Source of the DNA: JAEUHZ01 sp964552795
Lineage (GTDB): Bacteria > Planctomycetota > UBA1135 > GCA-002686595
Length of the DNA: 64,000 nucleotides
Assembly: GCA_964552795.1 (NCBI GenBank)
Contig: CAZKIO010000004.1
Span: 62,001 to 126,000, forward strand
Reading direction: 5' to 3'
Below, piece by piece: positions 25,463 through 34,169 of this stretch. Both the position numbers and the translations under genes were made by a program. Positions within the stretch are counted from its first letter, which is position 1. Every line of letters begins with the position of its first letter. The notes beneath the pieces were generated by a model. That model had not been told where the DNA came from. It saw nothing but the letters and a program-made list of their open reading frames with translations, and did no database searches.

Positions 25463-26755
25463 ATGCGCCTCATCTTCCTCCTCGCCGCCGCCCTGTTCGT
25501 CTCCGGGTGCCGCATCCACAACTGGTCGGGCTACGCATCGGGCTCGAACATCGCCGACTGGACCGGCCATGCGACGGAGACGCGGAACTTCGAACTGCCC
25601 ATCGCCTCGGGCGGGAAGCTGATCGCCGAGGTTCCCTACGGCGCGATGACCGTGCGCGTCGTGCCCGGGTGCACGCCCACGCTGCGCGCCCGGATCGACA
25701 TCCGCGGGCGCACCAGCCGCGAGGTGGACGAGGCCAGGCAGGGCTTCTCCATCACGGTCGACGCCGCCGGCCCCGACGCGCGCGTGCACACGGCCTCGAC
25801 CGGGATCAAGGAGGGCCACGCCTCGATCCGCGCCGACCTGGAATTCGATCTGCCGGCGGACTGCGCGCTCGAGCTGAAGTCCAGCTCGGGCGAGATCCGC
25901 GCGGAACCCGGCCCCTTCGGTCCCTGCCGGCTCGCGTCCAGCTACGGAGCGGTCAGGGCGAGCGACGTGAACGGCGGTCTGGTGGCCAGCTCCGGGTCGG
26001 GATCGGTTCGCGCCGAGCGCCTGCGCGGCGGACGCATCGAGCTCACCTCGCGCTACGGTCCGATCGAGATCGCCGACGCCGAGGGCGAGTCGGTCGTGCT
26101 GAGCACCGGCTCGGGCTCGATCGACGCCGGCAACGTCAAGGCCGCGCGCTTGAAGGCCGACAGCCGCTACGGTCCGGTGACCGTGCGCGCCGTCGAGGCG
26201 CAGATCGAGGCCTCCTCGGGTTCGGGCAAGGTGTCGGGGATCGACCTCAACGGCTCGTCCATCCAGCTCACGAGCCGCTACGGACCGGTCGACCTCAGGC
26301 GCGCGCGCGGGTCGTTCGCGCTGAAGACGGGCAGCGGCGACGTCACGGCGCGCGAGGTCGAGGGCGCGCTCTCGGCGGAAACGACCTACGGCACGGTCGC
26401 GCTCGACGGCGTCTTCCCCGCACTCTCGGGCGAGAGCGGCTCGGGCTCCGTCAGCGCGGTGGCGCGGCCCGGCAGCCGCGTCGAGTCGCCGTGGAGCCTC
26501 GTCTCGCGCTACGGCGCGGTCGATCTGTCGGCTCCGGCGGACCTGGGCTTCGAGCTGTCCGCGCGCACTTCCTACGGCAACATCCAGCTCGGGTATCCGC
26601 TGCAGCTCGCGCCCGGCGAGTTCGGCAAGGGCCAGCAGATGTCGGGTGCCGTCAACGGCGGCGGACCGCGCGTCACCCTGGAAAGCCGGAACGGTTCGGT
26701 GCGCATCGCGCCGCTGCCGGCCGCGGCGGTGCCGGCGGGCGCGGACAAGCCCTGA
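25463..26755 (+). CDS. Lipoprotein with alternating-rung beta-helix (DUF4097-like)
   Basis: This 430-residue protein has a lipoprotein signal with a lipobox (VSGC) near residues 13-16. From about residue 150 it is a regular right-handed beta-helix-like repeat with a period of about 19 residues. Rungs alternate between a Ser-x-Tyr-Gly type (SSYGAV, SRYGPI, SRYGPV) near 158, 196, 234, 271, 308 and 349, and a Ser-Gly-Ser-Gly type (SGSGSV, TGSGSI, SGSGKV) near 180, 215, 253, 289 and 328. This resembles the DUF4097/DUF2807 adhesin-like family. It is probably a membrane-anchored surface or periplasmic protein. CGGAG 6-10 bases before the ATG may serve as ribosome site. The rhodanese gene follows 39 bases on, with its own promoter. 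Confidence 0.82.
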   Translation: MRLIFLLAAALFVSGCRIHNWSGYASGSNIADWTGHATETRNFELPIASGGKLIAEVPYGAMTVRVVPGCTPTLRARIDIRGRTSREVDEARQGFSITVDAAGPDARVHTASTGIKEGHASIRADLEFDLPADCALELKSSSGEIRAEPGPFGPCRLASSYGAVRASDVNGGLVASSGSGSVRAERLRGGRIELTSRYGPIEIADAEGESVVLSTGSGSIDAGNVKAARLKADSRYGPVTVRAVEAQIEASSGSGKVSGIDLNGSSIQLTSRYGPVDLRRARGSFALKTGSGDVTAREVEGALSAETTYGTVALDGVFPALSGESGSGSVSAVARPGSRVESPWSLVSRYGAVDLSAPADLGFELSARTSYGNIQLGYPLQLAPGEFGKGQQMSGAVNGGGPRVTLESRNGSVRIAPLPAAAVPAGADKP

Positions 26756-26781
26756 CCGGCCGCGCGACGGCGCTCCCGCGC

Positions 26782-26787
26782 TAGCAT
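26782..26787 (+). promoter_or_regulatory. Candidate -10 box (TAGCAT) of the rhodanese gene
   Basis: TAGCAT lies 7 bases before the ATG at 26795. The upstream in-frame ATG at 26786 is part of this box, which argues for the downstream start. Confidence 0.45.
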
Positions 26788-26794
26788 GGCGCGC

Positions 26795-27328
26795 ATGGAG
26801 ATCGCCGCCCTCGCCGTCGCCGCCGTGGCCCTGCTGGTCGCCTGGATCGCGCTGCGCCGCGCGAGCGGGCTGTCGCGCGCGATCGAGGACGCGCAGGCCG
26901 ACGCCCGGCGCCGCGCCGAGAACCTGATGACCGAGGTCGAGCAGCGCCTCGAGACCGACCGCAAGCTGCTCGCCGAGGTCGCCGCGGGCCACAAGCTCGA
27001 CCGCGAGCAGATCCTGGAAGGGCGCCTGTGGCGCGAGATCGGCGCGCGGGAGGCCGCGGACCTGGTGGCGCGCAAGGCGGTGCGCGTGCTCGACGTGCGC
27101 ACGCCGCAGGAGACGGCCCTGGGCGTCATCGCCGGCGCGCAGATCATCCCGGTCGAGCAGCTCGAACAGCGCCAGCGCGAGGTGGTCAAGGGCGGACTGC
27201 CGATCCTGGTCTACTGCGCCGCTGGCGCGCGCTCCGCGGCCGCCTGCGAGCTGCTCAGCGCGGCCGGCCACGAGGGGCTGATGAACCTGAGCGGAGGCTT
27301 CCAGTCCTGGAACGGTCCGCGCGCCTGA
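26795..27328 (+). CDS. Membrane-anchored rhodanese-domain protein
   Basis: The protein has 177 residues. Residues 1-20 form a single transmembrane anchor. Residues 22-75 are a charged helix likely to be coiled coil. Residues about 85-175 form a rhodanese domain with the active-site Cys141 in VYCAAGARSA, and LDVRTPQE upstream. Rhodaneses carry sulfane sulfur on this cysteine. The active-site loop has six residues as in sulfurtransferases. The ATG at 26795 is preferred over 26786, which overlaps the -10 box. The convergent metalloprotease-like gene stops 20 bases away. Confidence 0.9.
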   Translation: MEIAALAVAAVALLVAWIALRRASGLSRAIEDAQADARRRAENLMTEVEQRLETDRKLLAEVAAGHKLDREQILEGRLWREIGAREAADLVARKAVRVLDVRTPQETALGVIAGAQIIPVEQLEQRQREVVKGGLPILVYCAAGARSAAACELLSAAGHEGLMNLSGGFQSWNGPRA

Positions 27329-27347
27329 GACACCGCGCCTGTGCCGA

Positions 27348-28472
27348 TCAGGTGAACAGCTTGCGCAGGTCCCACGCGTGCTTCTTGCCCGCCTTCGTGG
27401 CGAGCAGCGCCGCCTGGAAATCGTCCAGATCGTAGTAGCGCACGTGGTTCACGCGGCGCGCCTTGCCGCCGCCGTCCAGCGCATTGAGCGCCTCGCCGAT
27501 CGCCGCCGGCCCGACGAGGTCGTGCAGCGCGACCAGCAGCGCCATCACGCCGTCGCGGTCCTTGCGACCCGGCTTCGTGCCGGCCTTGTCGATCTCGCCG
27601 CGCTCCTTGGAGAGCGTGCGCCAGCGCGCGTCGCGGCAGGCCTTCAGCGCGGACGCGTCGGCGCGCTCCTTCGACAAGTGCTCGACGATCGCGACGCCGG
27701 TGTAGTGCGCCCAGGCGTGGTGGTCCTGCTCGTTCGAACGGTCGCCCCACATCGCGATCACGTGGCCCAGCTCGTGCGCCAACCCGTACAGCAGGAACTG
27801 GCCCTTGGCGGTGGGCGAGGAGAACTTGTCCGCCTCGATCACCGGGAAGTCGATCTCCGAGTGCCAGGGGAACTGCGGAGCGAAGTGCGGCGGCCGCGTG
27901 ATCTCGGGGACGAGATGGACGCGCAGGCGCAGCTTCTTGCCCGGCACCTTGCTCCATTGCGCGAAGCCGAACACGCGATCGTAGGCGTCGAGCACCTCGT
28001 CGAACGCGTCGGCGACGGCGGCGAGGCCCGCGGGTTCGACTCCGTCGAGCCCGCGCGCCAGGAAACGCGGCCGCGAGAGCGCGATCCCCAGCGGAGCCGC
28101 GGCGCCGGGCGCGACCTGGAGGAGGCGCGCGCGGATGCGCTCGAAGTCCTCGACGCGGTCGAGGTCGAGCGCCGCTTCGCCCGCGCGCACGAGGGCTTCC
28201 AGCGTGGGCGGCGCGAGGTCCTCGGCGAGGAGCGCATCCAGGGCCTCCAGCGCCGCCGCCGGCAGCTTCGCGGCGAGCGCGGCTTCGTCCTCGTCGCCCG
28301 GCTTGCGCGCGTGCTCGTCGTTGAGCTTCTCGACGGCCTTCACGTAGCGGTCGGCGGCCGCGTCGGCATCGCCGGCGCGTACGGGTCCCGCCGCGACGAG
28401 AACGAGCGCCACGGAGGCGATCCAGGCGCACCGGCAGGCGGCGGCAGCACGGGTGGTCGGGCGGAGCGACAT
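27348..28472 (-). CDS. Secreted HELGH zinc metalloprotease-like protein
   Basis: This 374-residue exported protein has a twin-Arg-free signal peptide ending around residue 33 (VRAGD). The Zn motif HELGH is at residues 233-237 inside LLYGLAHELGHVIAMWG. A possible further ligand is in the His-rich segment EQDHHAWAHYTG about 15 residues on. The N-terminal part (35-150) is a helical region with two acidic repeats. The layout matches gluzincin-type peptidases with unknown substrates. It is the only gene in this small minus-strand cluster with an obvious catalytic motif. The microprotein gene lies 111 bases upstream on the same strand. Peptidase activity is inferred from the motif alone. Confidence 0.75.
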   Translation of the reverse strand: MSLRPTTRAAAACRCAWIASVALVLVAAGPVRAGDADAAADRYVKAVEKLNDEHARKPGDEDEAALAAKLPAAALEALDALLAEDLAPPTLEALVRAGEAALDLDRVEDFERIRARLLQVAPGAAAPLGIALSRPRFLARGLDGVEPAGLAAVADAFDEVLDAYDRVFGFAQWSKVPGKKLRLRVHLVPEITRPPHFAPQFPWHSEIDFPVIEADKFSSPTAKGQFLLYGLAHELGHVIAMWGDRSNEQDHHAWAHYTGVAIVEHLSKERADASALKACRDARWRTLSKERGEIDKAGTKPGRKDRDGVMALLVALHDLVGPAAIGEALNALDGGGKARRVNHVRYYDLDDFQAALLATKAGKKHAWDLRKLFT

Positions 28473-28583
28473 CGCGCGCGGGTCCCGCGAATCCGGGCCC
28501 TGCGCCGACCAGGATCGCGCAGGAGGCGCCGGATGGGAAGCGCGGCGCGCGGAGCCCGCCCGCGCGGCCGTGCGCCGTCCGCC

Positions 28584-28718
28584 TCAGGGCGCCCGATCGC
28601 GCCAGTCGCGAGCGAACTGCTCCGCGCGCGCGCGGAGCCCGGCGCCGTAGATCAGCAGCACTGAGAGGAGGACGAGGCCGATCTCGGCGCCGCCGACCCG
28701 CTGCGAGAGCCAACTCAT
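28584..28718 (-). CDS. 44-residue TatA-like membrane microprotein
   Basis: This 44-residue protein has a short amphipathic start (MSWLSQRVGG), a hydrophobic span EIGLVLLSVLLIYGAG and then a charged amphipathic helix RARAEQFARDWRDRAP. This order (a glutamate at the head of the helix, a hydrophobic helix, a YG hinge in place of the usual FG, and an amphipathic helix) is that of TatA/TatB, but the tail is far shorter. No tatC is in the window. ATG 28718 is chosen because TACGCT lies 7 bases upstream. An open frame upstream to 28838 is not convincing. It could be a divergent Tat-type protein or an unrelated single-span peptide. Confidence 0.55.
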   Translation of the reverse strand: MSWLSQRVGGAEIGLVLLSVLLIYGAGLRARAEQFARDWRDRAP

Positions 28719-28725
28719 GCCGCGC

Positions 28726-28731
28726 AGCGTA
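28726..28731 (-). promoter_or_regulatory. Candidate -10 box (TACGCT) of the microprotein gene
   Basis: TACGCT on the minus strand lies 7 bases before the ATG at 28718, matching the spacing of other leaderless-type starts here. Confidence 0.4.
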
Positions 28732-28929
28732 CCCGCCGCGGCGCGCGCTGCCGAGAGCGCATCCGGCCCGGCCGATCGCGGCTTCGGACGAGCGCGACGG
28801 GGAGCCCCGGCACGCGCGCGGCGCGGACGCTCCCGCAAGACCGTTTCGAGGTGCTAACCTCACGCTCCAATCGACCGTTCCGATCCGCCGTTCCGCCCAC
28901 GGAAGGGCAACCACCGCAACGACTTCCTC

Positions 28930-30417
28930 ATGATCGCCGCGCTGACCCTCGCTCTGCTCCCCGTTGCCAGCACCTGCGCGGTTGCCGCCGCCGCCCAGGC
29001 CCAGGCTTTCGCGGATGACCCGTCGCTCGATGCCCGGATCGCCGCCGCCGGCAACGACATCGGCAAGCTGCTCGAGCTGGCCGCCGGCATGTCGAACGAG
29101 GACGCCGCCAAGCGCGTGTACAAGCGGGTGCTCGAACTCGACAAGGACAACGAGGCGGCGCGCAAGGCGCTGCGCCACCAGCTCTACGACGGCAAGTGGT
29201 TCGAGAGCTTCGCCGAGCTCTCCAAGTACAAGCGCGAGGAGGCCGCGCGCATGAAGGAGAAGGGCCTCGCGCGCTTCAAGGACGAGTGGGTCCCCGAGCG
29301 CGACGTGCCCTTCCTGCACATGGGCTGGATCCGCGACGCCCAGGGCGCGTGGGCGAATCCCGTCGAGATCGCGCGCGCCAGGCAGGTCGAGGAGTGGCAG
29401 GCGGCCGGCCACCAGTTCCGCGCCGACGACAGCAGTTGGATCGCGCCGGCGGATTTCGAGAAGTGGACCGCGCTCCTGTGGAAGTGCGGCGACGCCTGGG
29501 TGGACATGGCGAAGGCCAACGAGTTCCACGCCAGGATCGAACAAGCCTGGCAACTGACGGGCGAGCACTTCGTGGTGTGGGCCACCTGCGATTGGGAGGG
29601 CGCGAACTTCGCGCGCTGGCACGCCGACAAGGTCACGGCCGACCTCGTGCGCCTGTTCGGCATCGCGCCCGCGTCCAAGCCCCACTTCTTCGTGCTGAAC
29701 AGCCTCGAGCAGTACAACCAGGCGGCCAGCAACGGGACCATCGGCGAGACCGAGGGCTACTCGTCCGTGCACGGCGCCTTCTTCGCCGATGCCTTCTTCG
29801 ACGGCAGCCAGCCGCCGCAGTACCTGGGCTGCGGCGTCAGCTACTGGGATCGCAAGAACGAGAAGCTCGCCGTCTGGGGGCCCTACTGGGTGCGCTGGGC
29901 GGCCGCGCAGAGCTTCGTGGACGCCATCGATCCCTCGTGGAGCGCGATCGGCGAGCGCATCGCGGCCGGACCGGGCGGCGACGTCGCCGGTTTCGCCGCC
30001 AGGTTCTGGGGCGAGAAGCGGATCCCGCGCTGGCTGCGCTACGGCGCCGCCTCGTACGCCGAGCGTTTCATGAAGGATCCCGAGGCCGCCGAGGGCGCCG
30101 ATCCGTGGACCTTGCGCGCGTTCGCGTTCGCCGAGGTGAAGAAGACCGGCGGCCTGCGCAAGCTCGACGACGTCTTCCAGTTCGCGCTCTCGCTGAACGA
30201 CATCCCGAACTCGAATCGCCTGTACCACGAGGCGGGGCTGGTCGTGGCGTACCTGCTGGACGGCGCCGCCGGCAACAACGAGTTGGCCGAGAAGCTGGCA
30301 GCATTCCAAGTCGCGTTGAAGTCCGGCAGGCAGGCCGACGCGGCCGCGGCCGTCGACGCGCTGCAGAAGGCGCTCGTCAAGAGCGAGCGCGACATCCGGA
30401 AGTTCGCCGGCCTGTGA
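28930..30417 (+). CDS. Secreted gluzincin-like protein lacking HExxH
   Basis: This 495-residue protein has a signal peptide (about 1-24, cleavage near AQAQA). A short TPR-like helical segment (VYKRVLELDKDNEAARKAL) and a charged region follow, with a C-terminal half laid out like secreted DUF1570-type peptidases. At the position where such proteins carry HExxH, this one reads AAAQSFVDAIDPSW, and the distal WLDEGLAEY-type motif is WLRYGAASYAERF. It thus seems to keep the fold but lose the zinc site. TAACCT near 28853-28858 may be its -10 element, with a leader of about 70 bases. The region 28719-28929 otherwise holds no gene. The function is unknown and the family link is tentative. Confidence 0.75.
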   Translation: MIAALTLALLPVASTCAVAAAAQAQAFADDPSLDARIAAAGNDIGKLLELAAGMSNEDAAKRVYKRVLELDKDNEAARKALRHQLYDGKWFESFAELSKYKREEAARMKEKGLARFKDEWVPERDVPFLHMGWIRDAQGAWANPVEIARARQVEEWQAAGHQFRADDSSWIAPADFEKWTALLWKCGDAWVDMAKANEFHARIEQAWQLTGEHFVVWATCDWEGANFARWHADKVTADLVRLFGIAPASKPHFFVLNSLEQYNQAASNGTIGETEGYSSVHGAFFADAFFDGSQPPQYLGCGVSYWDRKNEKLAVWGPYWVRWAAAQSFVDAIDPSWSAIGERIAAGPGGDVAGFAARFWGEKRIPRWLRYGAASYAERFMKDPEAAEGADPWTLRAFAFAEVKKTGGLRKLDDVFQFALSLNDIPNSNRLYHEAGLVVAYLLDGAAGNNELAEKLAAFQVALKSGRQADAAAAVDALQKALVKSERDIRKFAGL

Positions 30418-30441
30418 AGCGGCGGCGGCCCGGAACGCCGT

Positions 30442-31866
30442 TCACGCCTCCGACGCGGGCAGCCGGCGCACGCTCACGCTGCGGCCCTTCACCCTGCCGT
30501 GCGCCAGCCGATCCACGGCCTGCCGTGCGATGCGGCGATCGACCGCCACGTACGTCGCGTTCTCCTTGACGTCGATCTTGCCCACCTGATCGGCGCGGAA
30601 GCCGGCCTCGCCGGTGAGCGCGCCCAGCACGTCGCCGGCGCGGATCTTCTCGCGGCGCCCGCCGAGGATCTGCAGCGTCACCATCGGCGGCACCAGCGGC
30701 TGCGAGCCCTTGCGCGCGAGCTCGGCGAGCGGGCGCCACTCGACGGCGGCGCCCTGGGCCTCCTCGATGCGGGCCACGCGGGACGTCTCCCGCGCGCTCG
30801 CGAGCCCGAAGGCCCAGCCCTCGCGGTCGACCCGGCCGGTGCGACCGATGCGGTGCACGTGCGTTTCCGGATCGGGCGAGATCTCGACGTTCACCACGGC
30901 CTCGAGCTCGGCGATGTCGAGCCCGCGCGCGGCGACGTCGGTCGCGACGAGCACCGAGCAACTGCGGTTGCCGAACTGCACGAGTACCTGGTCGCGATCG
31001 CGCTGGTCCAGGTCGCCGTGCAACGCCAGGGCGACCAGCCCCGCCTGTTCGAGCAGCGCCAGGAGATCGCGGCACTGCTGCTTCGTGTTGCAGAAGGCCA
31101 GCGTGCGCTCGGGGCGGTAGTGGTCGACGAGCCGGGCGACCGCCTTCAACCGCTCGTCCTCCTCGACGCGGTAGAAGCGCTGCCGGATCTTCGTCGGCGC
31201 GTGCTGCTCGGCCAGCTTGACCTCGCGCGGCTCGCGCAGGAAGCGGCGGCATGCCTCCGCGATGCTCTCGGGGAACGTCGCCGAGAAGAGCAGCGTCTGG
31301 CGCTCCCTGGGGCAGCGCTGCGCGACGCTCTTCATGTCCTCGAGGAAGCCCAGGTCGAGCATTCGGTCCGCTTCGTCGAGGACGAGCGTGTGCAACGCAT
31401 CCAGGGTCAGGCTCCCGCGCCTCAGATGGTCCAGCACGCGCCCGGGCGTGCCGACGACGATCGTGGCGTCATGCTCGAGGCTCGCGAGCTGCGGCCGTAT
31501 CGGCGTGCCGCCGCACAGGGTCAGCACCTTCACGTTTCCCGCGCCGCGCGCGAGGCGGCGGATCTCGCCGCTCACCTGCTCGGCCAGTTCGCGCGTCGGG
31601 CACAGCACGAGCGCCTGCACGCGCGAGTGCGAGGCTTCGAGCTTCGAGAGCAGGAGCAGCCCGAACGCCGCGGTCTTGCCGCTGCCCGTCTTGGCCTGCG
31701 CGATCAGGTCATGACCGGCGAGCGCCGGCGGCAGGCTCGCCGCTTGGATCGGCGTCATGAAGTCGTAGCCGAGCTGGGCCAGGGTCGCGAGCATTCCCGG
31801 CGACAGGCCGAGGACGTCGAATCGCGGGCGGTTGGCAGACGCGGCTGCGTCCGGGGGCGTGCTCAT
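30442..31866 (-). CDS. dbpA: ATP-dependent RNA helicase DbpA
   Basis: This 474-residue DEAD-box RNA helicase acts in 50S ribosome assembly in well-studied bacteria by binding 23S rRNA hairpin 92. The Q-motif region is GYDFMTPIQ, the Walker A AKTGSGKT is at 58-65, DEAD at 164-167, SAT at 195-197, ATDVAARGLDI and HRIGRTGR in domain 2. The last 75 residues form the DbpA RNA-binding domain, with VTLQILGGRREKIRAGDVLG and KIDVKENATYVAV. That C-terminal domain separates DbpA from other DEAD-box proteins. The ATG at 31866 is the first in-frame start consistent with the family; the frame is open further upstream. It is divergent from the ChaN-like lipoprotein gene. Confidence 0.95.
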   Translation of the reverse strand: MSTPPDAAASANRPRFDVLGLSPGMLATLAQLGYDFMTPIQAASLPPALAGHDLIAQAKTGSGKTAAFGLLLLSKLEASHSRVQALVLCPTRELAEQVSGEIRRLARGAGNVKVLTLCGGTPIRPQLASLEHDATIVVGTPGRVLDHLRRGSLTLDALHTLVLDEADRMLDLGFLEDMKSVAQRCPRERQTLLFSATFPESIAEACRRFLREPREVKLAEQHAPTKIRQRFYRVEEDERLKAVARLVDHYRPERTLAFCNTKQQCRDLLALLEQAGLVALALHGDLDQRDRDQVLVQFGNRSCSVLVATDVAARGLDIAELEAVVNVEISPDPETHVHRIGRTGRVDREGWAFGLASARETSRVARIEEAQGAAVEWRPLAELARKGSQPLVPPMVTLQILGGRREKIRAGDVLGALTGEAGFRADQVGKIDVKENATYVAVDRRIARQAVDRLAHGRVKGRSVSVRRLPASEA

Positions 31867-31962
31867 GGTGGAGGATCGGCGCGGCACGCCGTGGACGAGC
31901 TTCGTCCGCGATCGGCCGGACGCCGCATGGTACCGGGCCGCAGATGCGGGCAGCATGACGGC

Positions 31963-34128
31963 ATGGACCATCGTGCGAGGACCGCCCGCCCCCATCTCTG
32001 GATGCTGCTCGTGCTCGTCGGGTGCGCGGCGGCGCCGCGCCCGAAGGAGACGTGCGCGGACCGCCCCATCCCGGCCGATCCGGGCCTCGAGCACCTCGTC
32101 TCCGTGCGCGACGGCCGGAGCGGCGAGCGGCTCGACTGGCCGACGCTGCTCGATGCGCTGGCGGAAGCCGACGCCGTCTTCCTGGGCGAGACGCACCTGG
32201 ACGAGACGACGCACCGCGTCGAGCACGCAATCTACGACGGCGTGCTGGCACGTCGCGCGAACCGCGTGGTGCTCGCGCTGGAGATGTTCGAGCGCGACGT
32301 CCAGCCGGCCCTCGATGCCTATGTGTCCGGCGAGATCGCCGAGGACGCGTTCCTGGCCCGCGCACGGCCGTGGTCCAACTACCGCACCGCGTACCGCCCG
32401 CTGATCGAGCGCGCGCGCCGCGACCGGCTCACGGTCGTCGGCTCGAACTTCCCTGCTCCGTTGCGGCGACAGGTCGCGCGCGGATCGGCGGCGCCGTTCG
32501 ATGCGCTGTCGCCCGCGGATCGCGCGTTCGTCCCGCGCGAGCTGCTCGCGAATTCTCCGGAATACTGGCGCCGCGTCGACAACGCGGTCCGCGGCCACAT
32601 CGGGATGATGGGACCGGCACCGGCCGCGGGCGATCCGCGGCTCACCGCGACGCAGTCCTTGTGGGACAACTCGATGGGCGAGGCCTGCGCGCTGGCGCTG
32701 GAGCGCCATCCAGGTCATGCCGTCCTGCACGTGAACGGCGGGTTCCACACCGAGTACTGGGATGGAACGGTGCGGCAGCTCCGCCTGCGCCGGCCCCAGG
32801 CGCGTGTGCGCACGGTGGCCATCGTGCCGGCTCCGAGCCCGGCTTCCGCGCGTCTCTCGGGGCTGCCCGTGGCCGATTTCGTCGTGTTCGCCGAGGAGCG
32901 CGCGCGCGATCTCGACGAGGGCGCGTACGCCGTCCACGTGACGCGTGAACTGGAGTACCGGCTGCATGTGCCGAAGACGGCGCACGACGAAGCGCGCGCG
33001 CCGCTGCTCGTGTGGCTGGCCGACGACGGCGAGTCGGCGTCAGACAGCCTGGAGCTGTGGAAGCGGCGACTGGGCGACGCCAGCGCGATCGCCGTGGTCG
33101 AGCCGCCCTACCGTGAGACCGGCGAGGACCTCGCACCGGCCGGGCGCTGGTTCTGGCCGGACTCGTTCCGCCAGGACGTCGGCCTGCTGACGGCGGGCCT
33201 CGAGCGCGTCGTCGCCTACCTGTCGCGCCATGCGCCGATCGATCCCGCGCGCGTGGTGCTGGCCGGCGAAGGAACGGGCGCCACGGTCGTCTCGTCCGCG
33301 ACGCTGCTGTCCGGTCAGCTCGCCGTGCAGGCGCTGGCGCTTGGCCCGCGCCGCTTCGCGAAGATCAAGGACTTCCCCCTGCCGTTGCCCGAGCTGCGCG
33401 GCGACGAGCCGCCGGTGCGCAAGTCGCTGCGCATCGAGGTCGGCCCCGAGGACGAGGCGTGGTGGGCCGGGGAGGTCGCCGAGTACGACGCGATCGGCTT
33501 CCCGAGCGCGCTCGTGCCGCGGGGACCGGATGCCTGGACCGCCGAGGTCGAGCGCGAGAACGCGGTGCGCGGGGCGCTCGGGCTGCCCGCCCGCGTCGTG
33601 CCTTCTGGTGCGCCGCGCGCCCACATCGTGATCGGCGACAACCCGCGCGCACGATCGTGGGCGCGCCCGCTGGCGCTGGAGCGCGCGCTGGAGGGCGAGC
33701 TGGTCGCGCTGCTCGCGCGCGCACCCGCCGGCCCGGGATCCCGCGCCATCGAGCTCTCCGTCGCGGCCGGCGACCATGCGGACGGCGGCACACTGCCGCT
33801 CGCGCCCGGCCCGTTCGGCGGCACGACCGTGGTCGTGCTGCCCGCCGACCTGTCCGGCGCCGAGGCCGATGCCTGGTTCGCGCTGCAGCAGGACGATCCG
33901 ATCGCGAAGCGGAGCCGCGGCCACTGGCTGGTCGTGGCGGCGTCCGACGGCGAGCGCGCTCTGCCGGTCGTGCTGGACGAGCTGCTGGCGCAGAAGCGCA
34001 CGAACGTGCTGATCGTCCCCGCCGTGTGGCTGGCCGACGCGCCGACGGTCCGTGCGCTGCGCGACGGCGTGCGCGCGTTCGAGGACCGCATGACGCTGCA
34101 CTGGCGCCCGGGCCTGGGCGGACCGTGA
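31963..34128 (+). CDS. ChaN-like haem-binding lipoprotein with degenerate hydrolase domain
   Basis: This 721-residue protein has a lipoprotein signal (lipobox LVGC, Cys21). Residues about 45-300 match the ChaN/Tiki-like Cofac_haem_bdg family: DAVFLGETHLDE, LALEMFERDVQPALDAY, and HVNGGFHTEYW. ChaN proteins bind haem dimers and take part in iron acquisition. Residues about 330-500 resemble an alpha/beta hydrolase (PLLVWLADDGES), but the nucleophile elbow reads AGEGTG instead of GxSxG, so it is probably inactive. The remainder (500-721) is a further beta/alpha region with no motif I know. It is divergent from dbpA over 96 bases. No siderophore or haem transporter is adjacent, so iron acquisition is an inference. 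Confidence 0.85.
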   Translation: MDHRARTARPHLWMLLVLVGCAAAPRPKETCADRPIPADPGLEHLVSVRDGRSGERLDWPTLLDALAEADAVFLGETHLDETTHRVEHAIYDGVLARRANRVVLALEMFERDVQPALDAYVSGEIAEDAFLARARPWSNYRTAYRPLIERARRDRLTVVGSNFPAPLRRQVARGSAAPFDALSPADRAFVPRELLANSPEYWRRVDNAVRGHIGMMGPAPAAGDPRLTATQSLWDNSMGEACALALERHPGHAVLHVNGGFHTEYWDGTVRQLRLRRPQARVRTVAIVPAPSPASARLSGLPVADFVVFAEERARDLDEGAYAVHVTRELEYRLHVPKTAHDEARAPLLVWLADDGESASDSLELWKRRLGDASAIAVVEPPYRETGEDLAPAGRWFWPDSFRQDVGLLTAGLERVVAYLSRHAPIDPARVVLAGEGTGATVVSSATLLSGQLAVQALALGPRRFAKIKDFPLPLPELRGDEPPVRKSLRIEVGPEDEAWWAGEVAEYDAIGFPSALVPRGPDAWTAEVERENAVRGALGLPARVVPSGAPRAHIVIGDNPRARSWARPLALERALEGELVALLARAPAGPGSRAIELSVAAGDHADGGTLPLAPGPFGGTTVVVLPADLSGAEADAWFALQQDDPIAKRSRGHWLVVAASDGERALPVVLDELLAQKRTNVLIVPAVWLADAPTVRALRDGVRAFEDRMTLHWRPGLGGP

Positions 34129-34152
34129 CGCTGACCTGGATCGAGCCCGGGC

Positions 34153-34169
34153 CCGGCCCGGCTACCGGG
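34153..34169. terminator. Small GC hairpin between convergent genes
   Basis: GGCCCGG and CCGGGCC pair around CTA between the ChaN-like gene and the kinase gene. The loop overlaps the minus-strand stop codon. Confidence 0.4.

Noticed and set aside
26786..26794. ATG at 26786 as start of the rhodanese gene
   Set aside because: It overlaps the TAGCAT box; the downstream ATG begins the transmembrane helix with better spacing.
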